From the NCBI RefSeq assembly GCF_045291395.1, contig NZ_CP152342.1, positions 310,001 through 374,000 on the forward strand: DNA of 64,000 nucleotides. Direction: 5' to 3'. Numbering within the stretch: position 1 is the stretch's first letter; each line of letters starts with the position of its first letter. A program made the position numbers and the translations under genes. The DNA is from MR-S7 sp000400995 (GTDB lineage: Bacteria; Pseudomonadota; Gammaproteobacteria; Burkholderiales; Burkholderiaceae_C). This document shows positions 48,507 through 57,446 of the stretch, one piece after another. Below the pieces are notes generated by a model, which ran no database searches, was not told the DNA's origin, and was given only the letters and a program-made list of their open reading frames with translations.

Positions 48507-48824
48507 TCAGGGCGTGGCCGTCGCCGCCAGCGGCAGCCCGCCGTCTCCATAGGTCCGCAGCACCTGCGAGATCACCACCTGGTAGCCGTCGAGCCATTCG
48601 GCCTGCCGGGCCTTGGCCTGCAGATGCGTGGGGTGCCGCATCAGGGCCTGCAGCGCCTCCAGGCTGTCCCAGTAGTAGACGTTGGAGATCAGGCGGTCGT
48701 TTTCCCACGCCTCCTCGCCCAGGTAGCCGGGAATCTGCTTGGCGGCTTCGGCGATCGCCTGGTCCAGGCGGTGGAAGTCGTCGTCGTACTGCTTCTTGGC
48801 GAAGGTGAAGGTCGATGTGTACAT
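48507..48824 (-). CDS. Antibiotic biosynthesis monooxygenase (ABM) domain protein
   Basis: A 105-residue dimeric alpha/beta-barrel protein: MYTSTFTFAKKQYDDDFHRLDQAIAEAAKQIPGYLGEEAWENDRLISNVYYWDSLEALQALMRHPTHLQAKARQ. The IPGYLG...E...Y.W.S.EA....HP.H pattern is that of ABM/heme-degrading monooxygenase-like proteins. It lacks a clear haem ligand set, so function is open. It begins 1 bp after the PH-domain gene stop on the same strand. Confidence 0.85.
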   Translation of the reverse strand: MYTSTFTFAKKQYDDDFHRLDQAIAEAAKQIPGYLGEEAWENDRLISNVYYWDSLEALQALMRHPTHLQAKARQAEWLDGYQVVISQVLRTYGDGGLPLAATATP

Positions 48825-48825
48825 C

Positions 48826-49278
48826 TCACAGCCCCTGCACCGCGATGTTCGGATTGAGCAGCTGCAGCGCCTGCACGAAGCCCTGCCGGTCGCGGGGCGA
48901 CACCAGCACCTGGCGCATGCGCCCGGTGGCGCGGCAGTGGTGGATGCGCAGCCGGTCCAGCGACAGCGCGGGCGAGGAGAGCCAGCTGCGCGAGGCCTCG
49001 ATGCGCCGGATGTCCTGCACCGGGATGCGCCAGCGCATCGGGCCGCTGCGGATCAGCAGCTCGCCGTCTTCGATGCGGTAGCCGGTGGACGCCACGATCC
49101 ACAGCGGCAGACCGGCGCCCAGCGCCAGCGTGGCGGCCAGCACCGCCACCGCGGACGGCGCGGCCGCGCGCGGCCACGCGGCGCCCACGGCGACGAGCAC
49201 CGCCACCACGCTGCCCAGCAGCAGAACGGCGAGCCAGGCATCGACCTTGGAGGCGAAGGCGGCGGCGGGTGCATTCAT
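48826..49278 (-). CDS. Membrane protein with bacterial PH domain
   Basis: A 150-residue protein with two N-terminal membrane helices (AWLAVLLLGSVVAVLVAVGAAW and AVAVLAATLALGAGLPLWIVAS), followed by a bacterial PH-like domain (GYRIEDGELLIRSGPMRWRIPVQDIRRIEASRSWLSSPALSLDRLRI...VLVSPRDRQGFVQAL). This is the usual two-helix plus PH_3 layout. Function unknown. It is immediately upstream of the ABM gene and probably co-transcribed. Confidence 0.85.
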   Translation of the reverse strand: MNAPAAAFASKVDAWLAVLLLGSVVAVLVAVGAAWPRAAAPSAVAVLAATLALGAGLPLWIVASTGYRIEDGELLIRSGPMRWRIPVQDIRRIEASRSWLSSPALSLDRLRIHHCRATGRMRQVLVSPRDRQGFVQALQLLNPNIAVQGL

Positions 49279-49293
49279 GGCATTCCTTCGGTG

Positions 49294-49338
49294 TTTCGGG
49301 CCTCCAGCGCTTGTGCACCAAGCGCTGGAAGCTATTGA
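49294..49338. repeat. Comamonadaceae intergenic palindromic repeat, copy 8
   Basis: TTTCGGGCCTCCAGCGCTTG, spacer, AAGCGCTGGAAGCTATTGA, in the inverted orientation. It lies between the GGDEF-EAL gene and the PH-domain gene. Confidence 0.85.
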
Positions 49339-49353
49339 AAAAGGAGCTGCATT

Positions 49354-51879
49354 CTAGGGCGCATGCCAGCCGCGCAATTGCTCCAGCGGTGCGGGCCGGC
49401 CGAACCAGTAGCCCTGCGCGCCGGGGCAGCCCATGGCGCGCAGGCGCTCGGCCTCGGCCGTGGTCTCCACGCCCTCGGCCACCACGGTCACGCCGAAGCC
49501 GTGGGCCATGTGGAGCACGGCCGCGACGATGGCCTCGTCCTGCGCGGACGCGAGCAGCTTGCGCACGAAGCTCTGGTCGATCTTGATGCAGTCGAACGCC
49601 AGCCGGCTCAGGTAGGCCAGCGACGAGTAGCCGGTGCCGAAGTCGTCGATGGCGATGCGCACGCCCAGGGCGTGGATGGCCGCGATGCGCTCGCGCATGG
49701 CCACGTCGCTGTCGATCAGCACCGACTCGGTCAGCTCCAGCGTGAGTTGGTGCGGCGGCAGGCGGCTGGCCGACAGTACCTCGCGCAACGTGGCGGGGAA
49801 GTCCGACTGGATGAGCTGGCGCGCCGAGACGTTGACGTGCAGGTCGAACCCCGGCGGCAGTGCGTCGAGCTGCCGCGCGATGTCGTGCGTGGCGCGGTGC
49901 AGCACCCAGTCGCCCAGTGCGAGGATCAGGTCGGACTCTTCCGCTGTGGGGATGAACAGCCCCGGCGGCACCATGCCGCGCGTGGGGCTGTGCCAGCGCA
50001 GCAGCGCCTCGGCGCCCACCATGCGCCCGCTGGCCAGGTCGACCACGGGCTGGTAGTGCACCAGGAACTCGTCCTTCTCCAGCGCCTGGCGCAGCTCGTT
50101 CGACAGGCGCGCGCGCTCGAAGGCGTGCTCGGCCAGCGCGGGCGAGAACGCCACCGACTGGTTGCGCCCGCGCCGCTTGGCCTCGCCCAGCGCCATGCTG
50201 GCGTTGCGCAGCCATTCGGGCAGGTCGTCGCTCGCGAGCAGCCCCTGCACGGTGCCGACCGAGGCGCGCACGAGGATCTCGTCGGCCCCCACGGAGAACG
50301 GCGCGGCGAACAGCGCCTGCAGTGCCTCGCCCATCTCTGGGGCCGAAAGCTGGCCCGCGTCGTCGAAGTGCAGCACCGCGAACTCGTCGCCGCCCAGTCG
50401 GGCCAGCAGCGCGGGCTCGGGCAACTGCTGGCGCAGGCGCTCCGACACGGCCTGCAGCAGCCGGTCGCCCGTGCCGTGGCCCACGCTGTCGTTGAGCGCA
50501 CGGAAGTCGTCCAGCCCGACCAGGGAGAGCACGGCCGGGCGTGGCTGGGCCCACTGGCTGCGTTCGAGCAGGCCGCGCCGCGTGAGCGAGTGGGTGAGGC
50601 TGTCGTAGAGCAGCAGCTCGCGCATCTGCTGGAACGACTGCTGCAGGCGCTCGGCCATGTCGTTGAAGGCGCGCACCAGGATGGAGGTTTCGAGCAGCGC
50701 ACTGCCACGGTCTGGCGCGGCAGCCTGCCATTCGCCGTGCGCCAGGCGGTTGGCCGCCTCGGCTGTGCGCAGGATGGGGCGCACCGCCTGGCGCACCGCC
50801 CACAGGCCCAGCAGCAGGCCGAAGGCGGCGATGGCCAGGCTCCACAGCAGCATGTGGCGGCTTTGCGCGCGCGTCTCGCCCAGCAGCGCGGATTCGGGCA
50901 GCACCGCCACGATGCGCCAGTCGAGCCCGCGTGCGTCCTGGTAGGGCGTGACGCGGCCGAAATAGCGCTCGTCCCCGTCCCCGAAGCTGAAACCCGCGCC
51001 CTTGTCTTCCACCTGCGGCAGCAGCCCGGCCGCCTTGCGCAGCACGGGGCTGGCACTGTCGCCGATGCGCAGGCGCGTGCGCTGCGCCTGGGGCGTGCCG
51101 GGCTGCGCCGGGGCCAGCACCGGGCCGGGCTCGGAATGCGCCACCAGGTAGCCCTGCGCGTCCACCACCAGCACCTGGGCCTGGCCGCGCAGCGCCTCCT
51201 CGCGCAGGAAGCGGCTCATGCTGTCGAGCCGCACGTCGGCATCCATCACGCCGATCAGCCGGCCGCCCGCGTATACCGGACTGGCAGCCGAGATGGTGAT
51301 GTCCCCGCGCTCGCCTGCTGTGGTGTAGATGGGCGACCACAGTGCCTGGCCCGCGCGGGCCACGGGCGCATACCAGGGACGTTCGCGCGGGTCGTAGCCG
51401 GGGTAGGAGGCCACCACGGCGCCGGGCACGGGCTGCCGGTAGATATGCATCAGCCCTTCGCCATGGTTCTCCTTGAGGATCAGGCGGTAGCTGCCATCGG
51501 GCTCGCGCCGGATGCCGGCGAACTCGCCCTGCTGGCTGCCGAAGCTCAGCAGGCTGATCTGCGCGTGCCGGGCATACACCTCGGAGAACACGCCGTGCAG
51601 GTAGGTGTAGACGCCCTCCAGGCGCCCCGGCGCGTACAGGCCCTGGCGGCCGATGGTGTCGCCGATGCCGCGCTGGATCTCGAACGGCACCTCCAGGTAC
51701 TCGGCCAGCCGGCTGCGCGACGTGGCGGTGATGGCCGCGAGCAGCCGCTCGCTCTCCTGGTCAATGAGCCGCTGCACCTGGCGGTGCTGCATGAACGCCT
51801 GCAGCACCACGGTGGCGGCGAACAGCAGAGCGAAAGGGACGGTAATGGCTGTGCGCAGCGAGAGCTGGGGCGGACGCAT
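49354..51879 (-). CDS. dCache-HAMP-GGDEF-EAL cyclic-di-GMP signalling protein
   Basis: An 841-residue membrane receptor. Helix 1 is at 11-30; residues about 35-335 are a periplasmic dCache sensor (GYDPRERPWYAPV is its signature); helix 2 is at about 345-363, then HAMP. The GGDEF domain has an intact GGDEF at 496-500 (LARLGGDEFAVL); the EAL domain has EALLRWHSP at 624-632, LELTESVLIDSD, DDFGTGYSSLAYL and KIDQSFV. Catalytic residues for both domains look intact, so it could make or break c-di-GMP. The sensor's ligand may be an amino acid or similar small molecule. Confidence 0.92.
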   Translation of the reverse strand: MRPPQLSLRTAITVPFALLFAATVVLQAFMQHRQVQRLIDQESERLLAAITATSRSRLAEYLEVPFEIQRGIGDTIGRQGLYAPGRLEGVYTYLHGVFSEVYARHAQISLLSFGSQQGEFAGIRREPDGSYRLILKENHGEGLMHIYRQPVPGAVVASYPGYDPRERPWYAPVARAGQALWSPIYTTAGERGDITISAASPVYAGGRLIGVMDADVRLDSMSRFLREEALRGQAQVLVVDAQGYLVAHSEPGPVLAPAQPGTPQAQRTRLRIGDSASPVLRKAAGLLPQVEDKGAGFSFGDGDERYFGRVTPYQDARGLDWRIVAVLPESALLGETRAQSRHMLLWSLAIAAFGLLLGLWAVRQAVRPILRTAEAANRLAHGEWQAAAPDRGSALLETSILVRAFNDMAERLQQSFQQMRELLLYDSLTHSLTRRGLLERSQWAQPRPAVLSLVGLDDFRALNDSVGHGTGDRLLQAVSERLRQQLPEPALLARLGGDEFAVLHFDDAGQLSAPEMGEALQALFAAPFSVGADEILVRASVGTVQGLLASDDLPEWLRNASMALGEAKRRGRNQSVAFSPALAEHAFERARLSNELRQALEKDEFLVHYQPVVDLASGRMVGAEALLRWHSPTRGMVPPGLFIPTAEESDLILALGDWVLHRATHDIARQLDALPPGFDLHVNVSARQLIQSDFPATLREVLSASRLPPHQLTLELTESVLIDSDVAMRERIAAIHALGVRIAIDDFGTGYSSLAYLSRLAFDCIKIDQSFVRKLLASAQDEAIVAAVLHMAHGFGVTVVAEGVETTAEAERLRAMGCPGAQGYWFGRPAPLEQLRGWHAP

Positions 51880-51967
51880 GAAGGTGCCGCGAAGCGGTGG
51901 CGTGGCGGAGGCCGCGCACCGTGCGGATTGTGAGTAATTGTGTATTGTTTGGGCTATCCCGCGCAAG

Positions 51968-52591
51968 CTACCGGCTCGCTGCCATGCGCGCGCCCAGCGC
52001 CACGAGCGCCGCGCCCATCAGCGCATCGGCCGGGCGGCGGATGCGCGCATAGGCGCGGCGCACCGCGCCCACCGAGAAGAACGCCGCCAGCAGGCACAGC
52101 CACGTGCCGGTGACGCACACCACCACCGCGACCACCGCCGCGTACACCCATGCTGGCGCGCCCACGGGCAGCAGGGTCACGAACAGGGTGGCGAAGAAGG
52201 TCGCGGTCTTGGGATTGGTGATGCCCACGATGAAGCCCCGCCGCCAGGCCTGCCCGTCGCCGACGCGGGGCGCCTGCGCGATGTCCTGCGTGTCCGCGCC
52301 GCCGCGCAGCGCGGCCATCAGCATGCGCGCGCCCAGGTAGACCAGGTAGGCGGCACCGGCCAGGCGGATGCCCTCGTAGAGCCAGAAGAACTGCTGCACC
52401 AGCAGCCCGAAGCCGAACACCGCCAGGCTTGCCCACACGGCCACGGCGCAGGTGATGCCCAGGCCGGTGAAGACGCCCGAGCGGCGCCCGCCCAGCGCCT
52501 GCGAGGTGACGGCCACGAAGTCCGGCCCCGGGCTGGCGCAGGCGAGCAGGACGATGCCGGAGAGGGTGAGAAGTTGGGGGAGGTAGTCCAT
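51968..52591 (-). CDS. LysE/RhtB-family amino-acid exporter
   Basis: A 207-residue inner-membrane protein with about six helices. The signature LLACASPGPDFVAVTSQALGGRRSGVFTGLGITCAVAVWA near the N-terminus and GFIVGITNPKTATFFATLFVTLLP are typical of LysE/RhtB/ThreE exporters. It is divergent from the GntR-family regulator. Substrate unknown, probably an amino acid or amino-acid-like metabolite. Confidence 0.9.
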   Translation of the reverse strand: MDYLPQLLTLSGIVLLACASPGPDFVAVTSQALGGRRSGVFTGLGITCAVAVWASLAVFGFGLLVQQFFWLYEGIRLAGAAYLVYLGARMLMAALRGGADTQDIAQAPRVGDGQAWRRGFIVGITNPKTATFFATLFVTLLPVGAPAWVYAAVVAVVVCVTGTWLCLLAAFFSVGAVRRAYARIRRPADALMGAALVALGARMAASR

Positions 52592-52629
52592 GGCGGAATA
52601 AGGAATGCGATGGGTGCAAGGGTAATGCA

Positions 52630-52645
52630 CCGGCCGGCCGGCCGG
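52630..52645. repeat. CCGG tandem repeat, four units
   Basis: CCGGCCGGCCGGCCGG: four CCGG units that also form a 16-bp self-complementary palindrome, in the divergent gap between the LysE and GntR genes. It could be a slipped-strand site or part of a regulatory hairpin; nothing more can be said. Confidence 0.6.
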
Positions 52646-52757
52646 CGAGGCCCGTGTAGCGCGCTGCATACGCAGGCACAATGTCCGGCCATCCATGAAG
52701 CACCAAGGACACCCTTTGGCAACTGCGTGACCGCCGCGCTGCTGCCGACCTGAAGCC

Positions 52758-53414
52758 ATGCGCAAATGTTCCGTCGACGTCTACGCGCAACTGCGCAAGC
52801 GCATTGTCCTGGGCGAATTTCCCTCGGGCTCCCAGCTCAAGGAGATTCCGCTGGCGCAGGAGCTGGGCGTCAGCCGCTCGCCGCTGCGGGCGGCGTTCAA
52901 GCGCCTGGCGGACGACGGGCTGGTGGTGATCGAACCCAACCGCGGGGTGTTCGTCGCGGGCTGGACGCAGGACGACGACGACGAAGTGTTCGACCTGCGC
53001 ATCCTGATCGAGGCCCATGCGGCGGAACTCGCCGCCCGGCGCAGGCAGCCCGAGCACGTGGAACAACTGCATGCGCTCAACGCCGCCATGGAGGCCCTGA
53101 TCCACGAGCGGCCCAAGGATTTCCTGGCGCGCATGGAAACCACCAACCGCCAGTTCCACACCGTGGTCGCGCAGGCCGCCGCGTCGCCGCGCCTGACGTC
53201 CTTCATGCGCGGCCTGTTCGCCGCGCAGCGGGTGACCGGGTTCTTCTATGCGTCGGACGCCCAGATCCACCAGAGCCTGGCGGACCACCGTGACCTGGCG
53301 CGCGCGATCGAGCGCGGCGACGGGCGCCTGGCCTATGCGCTGTGGGCATCGCACATCCAGCACGCATGGGACCGCCTGAAGGCGCAGCGGCAGCAGCCGA
53401 AGGCCCTCGCCTGA
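52758..53414 (+). CDS. GntR-family (FadR/FCD type) transcriptional regulator
   Basis: A 218-residue regulator. The N-terminal GntR winged helix is VYAQLRKRIVLGEFPSGSQLKEIPLAQELGVSRSPLRAAFKRLADDGLVVIEPNRGVFVAGW. The C-terminal all-helical FCD domain has FDLRILIEAHAAELAARR and the metal ligands in NRQFHTVVAQ and H.SLADHRDLARAIERGD. It converges on the aldolase gene of the next cluster and probably controls it, sensing a small organic acid. Confidence 0.92.
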   Translation: MRKCSVDVYAQLRKRIVLGEFPSGSQLKEIPLAQELGVSRSPLRAAFKRLADDGLVVIEPNRGVFVAGWTQDDDDEVFDLRILIEAHAAELAARRRQPEHVEQLHALNAAMEALIHERPKDFLARMETTNRQFHTVVAQAAASPRLTSFMRGLFAAQRVTGFFYASDAQIHQSLADHRDLARAIERGDGRLAYALWASHIQHAWDRLKAQRQQPKALA

Positions 53415-53421
53415 TCCGCGC

Positions 53422-54221
53422 TCAACCGGCGCCGGAGCTTTCGAGCTGCCGCAGGAAGCCGGCGCGCTCCTGCGCCCCGGCGAGCATGAAGGAAATGTCG
53501 GCCCCCGAAACGATGAAGCGCATGCCCATCGAGAGGAAACCCGCCAGCGTCTGCGGGTCGTAGACGCCGCCCAGGCCCGAGAACTTGCCGTGCCGGCGGG
53601 CCGCGTCGGCCACTTTCTGCACGGCGTCGCGGAACGCCGGCTGCGTGTACTGGCCGGGAATGCCCATCTCCAGCGACAGGTCGTTGCCGCCCACGAGCAG
53701 CACGTCCACGCCGTCGACGGCGGCGATCTCGTCGATATGGGCCACGGCCTCGGGCGTCTCGATGAGCAGGACGAGCAGGTTGGCGGCGTCCATCTGCCGC
53801 GTGGCCTCGCCCACCGGGGGCGCCTTGAAGTCGAAATGCGGCAGGGTGCCGATCACGCCGCGGTGCCCCGCCGGGGGTAGCGCAGCGCAGCGGCGATGTG
53901 CCGCGCCTGTGCGGCGGTTTCGACGCGCGGCATGATGACCCCCAGGGCGCCGTTGTCCATGGCGCGCGCGGCCAGGCGCACGTCCATGATCGGCACGCGC
54001 ACGATCGGCGCGATGCCGCACTTCTGCGCCGTGTAGGCGATCTGCGCCACGGTGTCCAGCGGCATCGTGCCGTGCTCCAGATCGAGAAAGATCCAGTCGA
54101 AGCCGCAGGCCGCCATCGCGCCCACGGTTTCCACCGTGCGCGCCTGGCGCAGCAGCACGCCGAGGGCGAGGCGGTTGGCGCGCATCTGCTCCAGCGCGCT
54201 GTTCCTGAGTACGGTCGCCAT
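53422..54221 (-). pseudogene. HpcH/HpaI-family aldolase, frameshifted
   Basis: Class II pyruvate-type aldolase that splits 2-keto-3-deoxy acids. The first part (NRLALGVLLRQARTVETVGAMAACGFDWIFLDLEHG, VRVPIMDVRLAARAMDNGALGVIMPRVETAAQARHI) runs to RYP, then the frame breaks at a C5 run (53873-53877, G5 on the plus strand). Adding one C gives RYPPAGHRGVIGTLPHFDF and continues into LLVLLIETPEAVAHIDEIAAVDGVDVLLVGGNDLSLEMG to the stop at 53422. Catalytic Arg, His and metal Glu/Asp are present. As given, it would stop early at 53853. Its stop codon is next to a Bug-type gene. Confidence 0.85.
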
Positions 54222-54223
54222 GC

Positions 54224-55207
54224 TCAATTCACCTTCATGCCGATCTCCCGGATGATCGGGAGCAGCTTGTCGTAGTCGCGTTTCTGGGCCTGGGTCATCC
54301 GCTCCGGCGTGCCGCCGAGGACGATGCCGCCGTCCGCCTCGATCTTTCCGCGCACGGACGGGTCGTCGAGGGCCTTGTTGAACGCGGCGTTCAACAACTG
54401 CACCACGGCGTCGGGCGTGGCCGCGGGCGCCGCCACGCCCCACCAGATGTTGACGGCGTCGAACGACGCCAGCCCCGCCTCGTTCACCGTCGGCACGTCG
54501 GGCAGCGCGCCCACGCGCTGCCTGGACGTCACCGCCACCGCGCGCACCGAGCCGGACTTCACATGGCTTTCCAGCGTCTGCGTGCTGCCCACGTAGAGCT
54601 GGATGTGGCCGCCCATCAGATCGGGCAGGGCCTGGGCCGCCCCCTTGTACGGCACGGTCAGGAACTGCACGCCGCCGGCCTTCTGCGCCAGCTCCACCAG
54701 CATGCGCGTGCTGGTGCTGGGGAACGCGAAGCTGAGCGTCTTCGGCTCCTTGCGGGCGGCTTCCACCGCGTCGCGGAAGCTCTTGAAGCGGGAATCCTTG
54801 GCGACGACGAACACCGCGGGCGACTCCGCCAGCAGGGCGATGGCGCGGAAATCCTTGAAGGGATCGAAAGGCAACTTGTCGAACAGCGCCGCGTTGAGCG
54901 ACAGGTTGTCGAGCTGGCCGAAGAGCAGGGTGTAGCCGTCCGCGGGCGCCTTGGCCACCGCATCGAGCCCGATGTTGCCCTCGGCGCCCGCCCGGTTCTC
55001 CACCACGATGTTCCAGCCGTTGGCATCGGCCACCTGCTTCGAGACCATGCGGGCGAGCTTGTCGGTCCCGCCGCCCGGCGGATACGGGACGACCAGCTTG
55101 ATGGGGCGCTCCGGGTAGGGCGCCGCCATGCCGGCGAATGCACTCAGGCCCATGCCCAGGGCCACGGCCAGATGAATCAATCTGCGAGGGAGGGGAAATG
55201 CGCGCAT
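54224..55207 (-). CDS. Bug-family tripartite tricarboxylate transporter substrate-binding protein
   Basis: A 327-residue periplasmic binding protein (TctC/Bug). The signal peptide (RRLIHLAVALGMGLSAFAGMAA) is followed by the family start YPERPIKLVVPYPPGGGTDKLARMVS, NIVVENRAGAEGNIGLDAVAKAPADGYTLL, TVPYKGAAQALPDLMGGHIQLYVGS, and WWGVAAPAATPDAVVQLLNAAFNKAL. Like most Bug proteins, it lacks adjacent TctAB membrane partners. Its neighbours suggest a hydroxy- or keto-acid ligand. Confidence 0.93.
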   Translation of the reverse strand: MRAFPLPRRLIHLAVALGMGLSAFAGMAAPYPERPIKLVVPYPPGGGTDKLARMVSKQVADANGWNIVVENRAGAEGNIGLDAVAKAPADGYTLLFGQLDNLSLNAALFDKLPFDPFKDFRAIALLAESPAVFVVAKDSRFKSFRDAVEAARKEPKTLSFAFPSTSTRMLVELAQKAGGVQFLTVPYKGAAQALPDLMGGHIQLYVGSTQTLESHVKSGSVRAVAVTSRQRVGALPDVPTVNEAGLASFDAVNIWWGVAAPAATPDAVVQLLNAAFNKALDDPSVRGKIEADGGIVLGGTPERMTQAQKRDYDKLLPIIREIGMKVN

Positions 55208-55256
55208 CGATGTCTCCTTGGTATGTGTTGATGGGGGTGAGCCGGGGCGCCCTCGC

Positions 55257-56117
55257 TCAAGGGGCGGCGGGGGTGTCCAGCCAGTCCAGCGCCTGCTCGA
55301 GGGTGGGCTGCTCCTGCGGCAGCGGGCGGCGTTCCCGTTGGGCGGCCGTGGCGGCGAAACGCTCGCGCACCCCCGGCAGCACGCGCGAGGGCAAGCCCAG
55401 CAGCGCGAGCTGCTGCGCCGCCTGCTCGACCTCGTGGGCGCGCCGCGCCGCATGCACGACGTGCGTGCGCACGACCATGTCGACGAAGTCGCGCAGCGGC
55501 GTGCTGTCGATGTCGGCAAGCACCTCGTACAACTGCTCCCTCACCCCTTGCCTCTGCGCGGCCACCAGCACTTCGACGCCGAGCGCCTCGAGCCCCTTGG
55601 TGAACACGCTGCGCAGCAGCTTCAGGGCGATCGCGTCGCCCGCCTCTCCCTGCACGACACGCACCGCGCCCTGCAGGGGCGCCAGCAAGGCGGCCAGCCG
55701 GTCCGCGCCGTCGCCGGACACCAGCAGCGGCGTGCGCGCATGGGTCAGCGAGATGCCGCCCATGATGGCCACGTCGGCATATTGGATGAGGCGTTCGTGG
55801 GCGGCCGCTGCCGCCTCGCGTTTGTGGGCCGGATCGGCGGTCGTGAAATCCGCGATGAGCGCGCCCGCCTGGAGGATTTGCGAGCATTGTATTGATATTG
55901 TTCTTGATTCAAGGCCCGTGGAGCAGACAAGAACCGCATGCGCCTCGCGCAGCCACGGGCCGACTGCGGAGTGGGGCGCAATACCCATCCGCTGCGCCAG
56001 TGCGGCCGCAGCCTCGGAAATCTTTCTCTCCACCAGGATCAGCTCCATGCCCTGGGCATGCAGCGCCTGCGCAAAGCACCGGCCAACCTCGCCCAAGCCA
56101 ATCAACGCTACTTTCAT
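55257..56117 (-). CDS. NAD(P)-dependent dehydrogenase, 6-phosphogluconate/HIBADH-like with DUF1932
   Basis: A 286-residue beta-hydroxyacid dehydrogenase-like protein. The Rossmann motif is VALIGLGEVGRCFAQALHAQGMELILVER; IADFTTADPAHKREAAAAAHERLIQYADVAIMGGIS is the usual substrate-binding segment; KLLRSVFTKGLEALGVEVLVAAQRQGVREQLYEVL is the DUF1932 helical domain. It is first in the Bug/aldolase cluster. The 197-bp region upstream is unusually AT-rich (for example AATACAATATTTAAACAATTTATC), a likely promoter for the cluster. Confidence 0.88.
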   Translation of the reverse strand: MKVALIGLGEVGRCFAQALHAQGMELILVERKISEAAAALAQRMGIAPHSAVGPWLREAHAVLVCSTGLESRTISIQCSQILQAGALIADFTTADPAHKREAAAAAHERLIQYADVAIMGGISLTHARTPLLVSGDGADRLAALLAPLQGAVRVVQGEAGDAIALKLLRSVFTKGLEALGVEVLVAAQRQGVREQLYEVLADIDSTPLRDFVDMVVRTHVVHAARRAHEVEQAAQQLALLGLPSRVLPGVRERFAATAAQRERRPLPQEQPTLEQALDWLDTPAAP

Positions 56118-56314
56118 GAATTACCTCATCTGTGAGTGCATCATAAATACAATATTTAAACAATTTATCGGGGTAAACCCCTTTTGTTTGAAGATGCGTT
56201 TCTGGCTCGGTACACGCTGGCCCCTCGCGTGGGCCAGAAAGCCCCCAAGGGGCGCGCGGCCAGGGAAGTCGGGCAGTCTTGCGTCTTCCTACCTTGAACA
56301 ACAGGAGCACGGCC

Positions 56315-56794
56315 ATGGCCCCCAAGAACACCATCTGCCTCTGGTACGACGGCACCGCCCTGGATGCCGCGCAGTTCTATGCACAGACCTTTCCCGACAG
56401 CGCGGTACATGCCGTGCACAAGGCGCCGGGCGATTACCCGGCAGGCAAGCAGGGCGACGTGCTGACCGTGGAATTCACGGTGATGGGCATCCCATGCCTC
56501 GGTCTGAACGGTGGCGCGGCGTTCCGGCACAACGAGGCGTTCTCGTTCCAGGTGGCGACCGACGACCAGGCCGAGACGGACCGCCTGTGGAACGCGATCG
56601 TCGGCAACGGCGGCCAGGAAAGCGCATGCGGCTGGTGCAAGGACCGCTGGGGCGTGTCGTGGCAGATCACGCCGCGCGCGCTGACCGACGCGATCGCCGA
56701 TCCCGACCCGGCGGCGGCGCAGCGCGCTTTCGCGGCCATGATGGAGATGGGCAAGATCGACATCGCGGCCATCGAGGCGGCACGGCGCGGCTGA
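56315..56794 (+). CDS. VOC-family protein (PhnB / 3-demethylubiquinone methyltransferase-like)
   Basis: A 159-residue glyoxalase/VOC-fold protein (NTICLWYDGTALDAAQFYAQTFPDSAVHAVHKAPGDYPAGKQGDVLTVEFTVMGIPCLGLNGG...FSFQVATDDQAETDRLWNAIVGNGGQESACGWCKDRWGVSWQITPRAL). The pattern is that of the PhnB-like 3-dmu-9_3-mt domain. A good AGGAG lies 8 nt before the ATG. Enzymatic role unknown. Confidence 0.88.
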   Translation: MAPKNTICLWYDGTALDAAQFYAQTFPDSAVHAVHKAPGDYPAGKQGDVLTVEFTVMGIPCLGLNGGAAFRHNEAFSFQVATDDQAETDRLWNAIVGNGGQESACGWCKDRWGVSWQITPRALTDAIADPDPAAAQRAFAAMMEMGKIDIAAIEAARRG

Positions 56795-56819
56795 GCTGGC
56801 GGTGATGCGATAGCCGGGC

Positions 56820-57446
56820 TCAGGCCGCGCGGCGCTCCTGGGCCCTGAGCCAGCCATCGTGCAGCCACTTCTCCGTCTTGCGGTGGCCGGGGAAGGTGAT
56901 CCAGACGATGTCGCGCTCGAACACCATGGGTTGTTCGTCGCTGCCGACGATGACCCAGAACCAGCGCCCGTCGGCCAGGTTGCGCGCCTTCATCTTCATG
57001 CCGGTCAGGGTCACGGTCTCGGTGCGGCTCTCGCGCTGCACGCGGATGGGTTCGTCATGCGGCTCGATCCAATGAATCTCCATGCGCGGCAGCAGATCGC
57101 TCGCGTGGGTTTGCAGGAAGGCACGCGCGATGGCCTCGGTGCGCTCGCGCGAGGGCAGGGGCTTTCCTGCCAGGTCGAGCGAGATGTGGGCGAAGCCCTT
57201 GAGCACGCCGTCCGCCATCGCCACGGTGCTGAAGTGCTCGCCCTCCAGCCCGGCATTGCGGCCGTCGCGGCGCTCGTGGCGGGTGAGGATGGCGGGCGTG
57301 CCGTCCACCTGCACGACGCGGTGGGAGACGGCGTGGTGGCTGGCGGGGATGAGGGAACGGGTCATGGGAAGGGACTCCTGGGCGGTGGATGAGAACGATG
57401 CCGTGGCGAAGGCCAGTGCGGCGGCGATGGAGTGAAGGGCTTTCAT
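56820..57446 (-). CDS. Secreted protein of unknown function coupled to MFS pump
   Basis: A 208-residue protein not recognised. It has a signal peptide (MKALHSIAAALAFATASFSSTAQ). The mature part includes VVQVDGTPAILTRHERRDGRNAGLEGEHFSTVAMADGVLKGFAHISLDLAGKPLPSRERTEAIARAFLQTHASDLLPRMEIHWIEPHDEPI and MKMKARNLADGRWFWVIVGSDEQPMVFERDIVWITF. No cysteines or known catalytic motifs are seen in the mature part. Its start overlaps the MFS stop by 4 bp, so it is co-expressed with a MarR-controlled pump and may be a periplasmic accessory. Confidence 0.75.
   Translation of the reverse strand: MKALHSIAAALAFATASFSSTAQESLPMTRSLIPASHHAVSHRVVQVDGTPAILTRHERRDGRNAGLEGEHFSTVAMADGVLKGFAHISLDLAGKPLPSRERTEAIARAFLQTHASDLLPRMEIHWIEPHDEPIRVQRESRTETVTLTGMKMKARNLADGRWFWVIVGSDEQPMVFERDIVWITFPGHRKTEKWLHDGWLRAQERRAA

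Noticed and set aside
56170..56185. GGGG-TAAA-CCCC-TTTT as a terminator
   Set aside because: The stem is only 4 bp and no gene ends just upstream on the plus strand; it lies in the promoter region of the DUF1932 gene.
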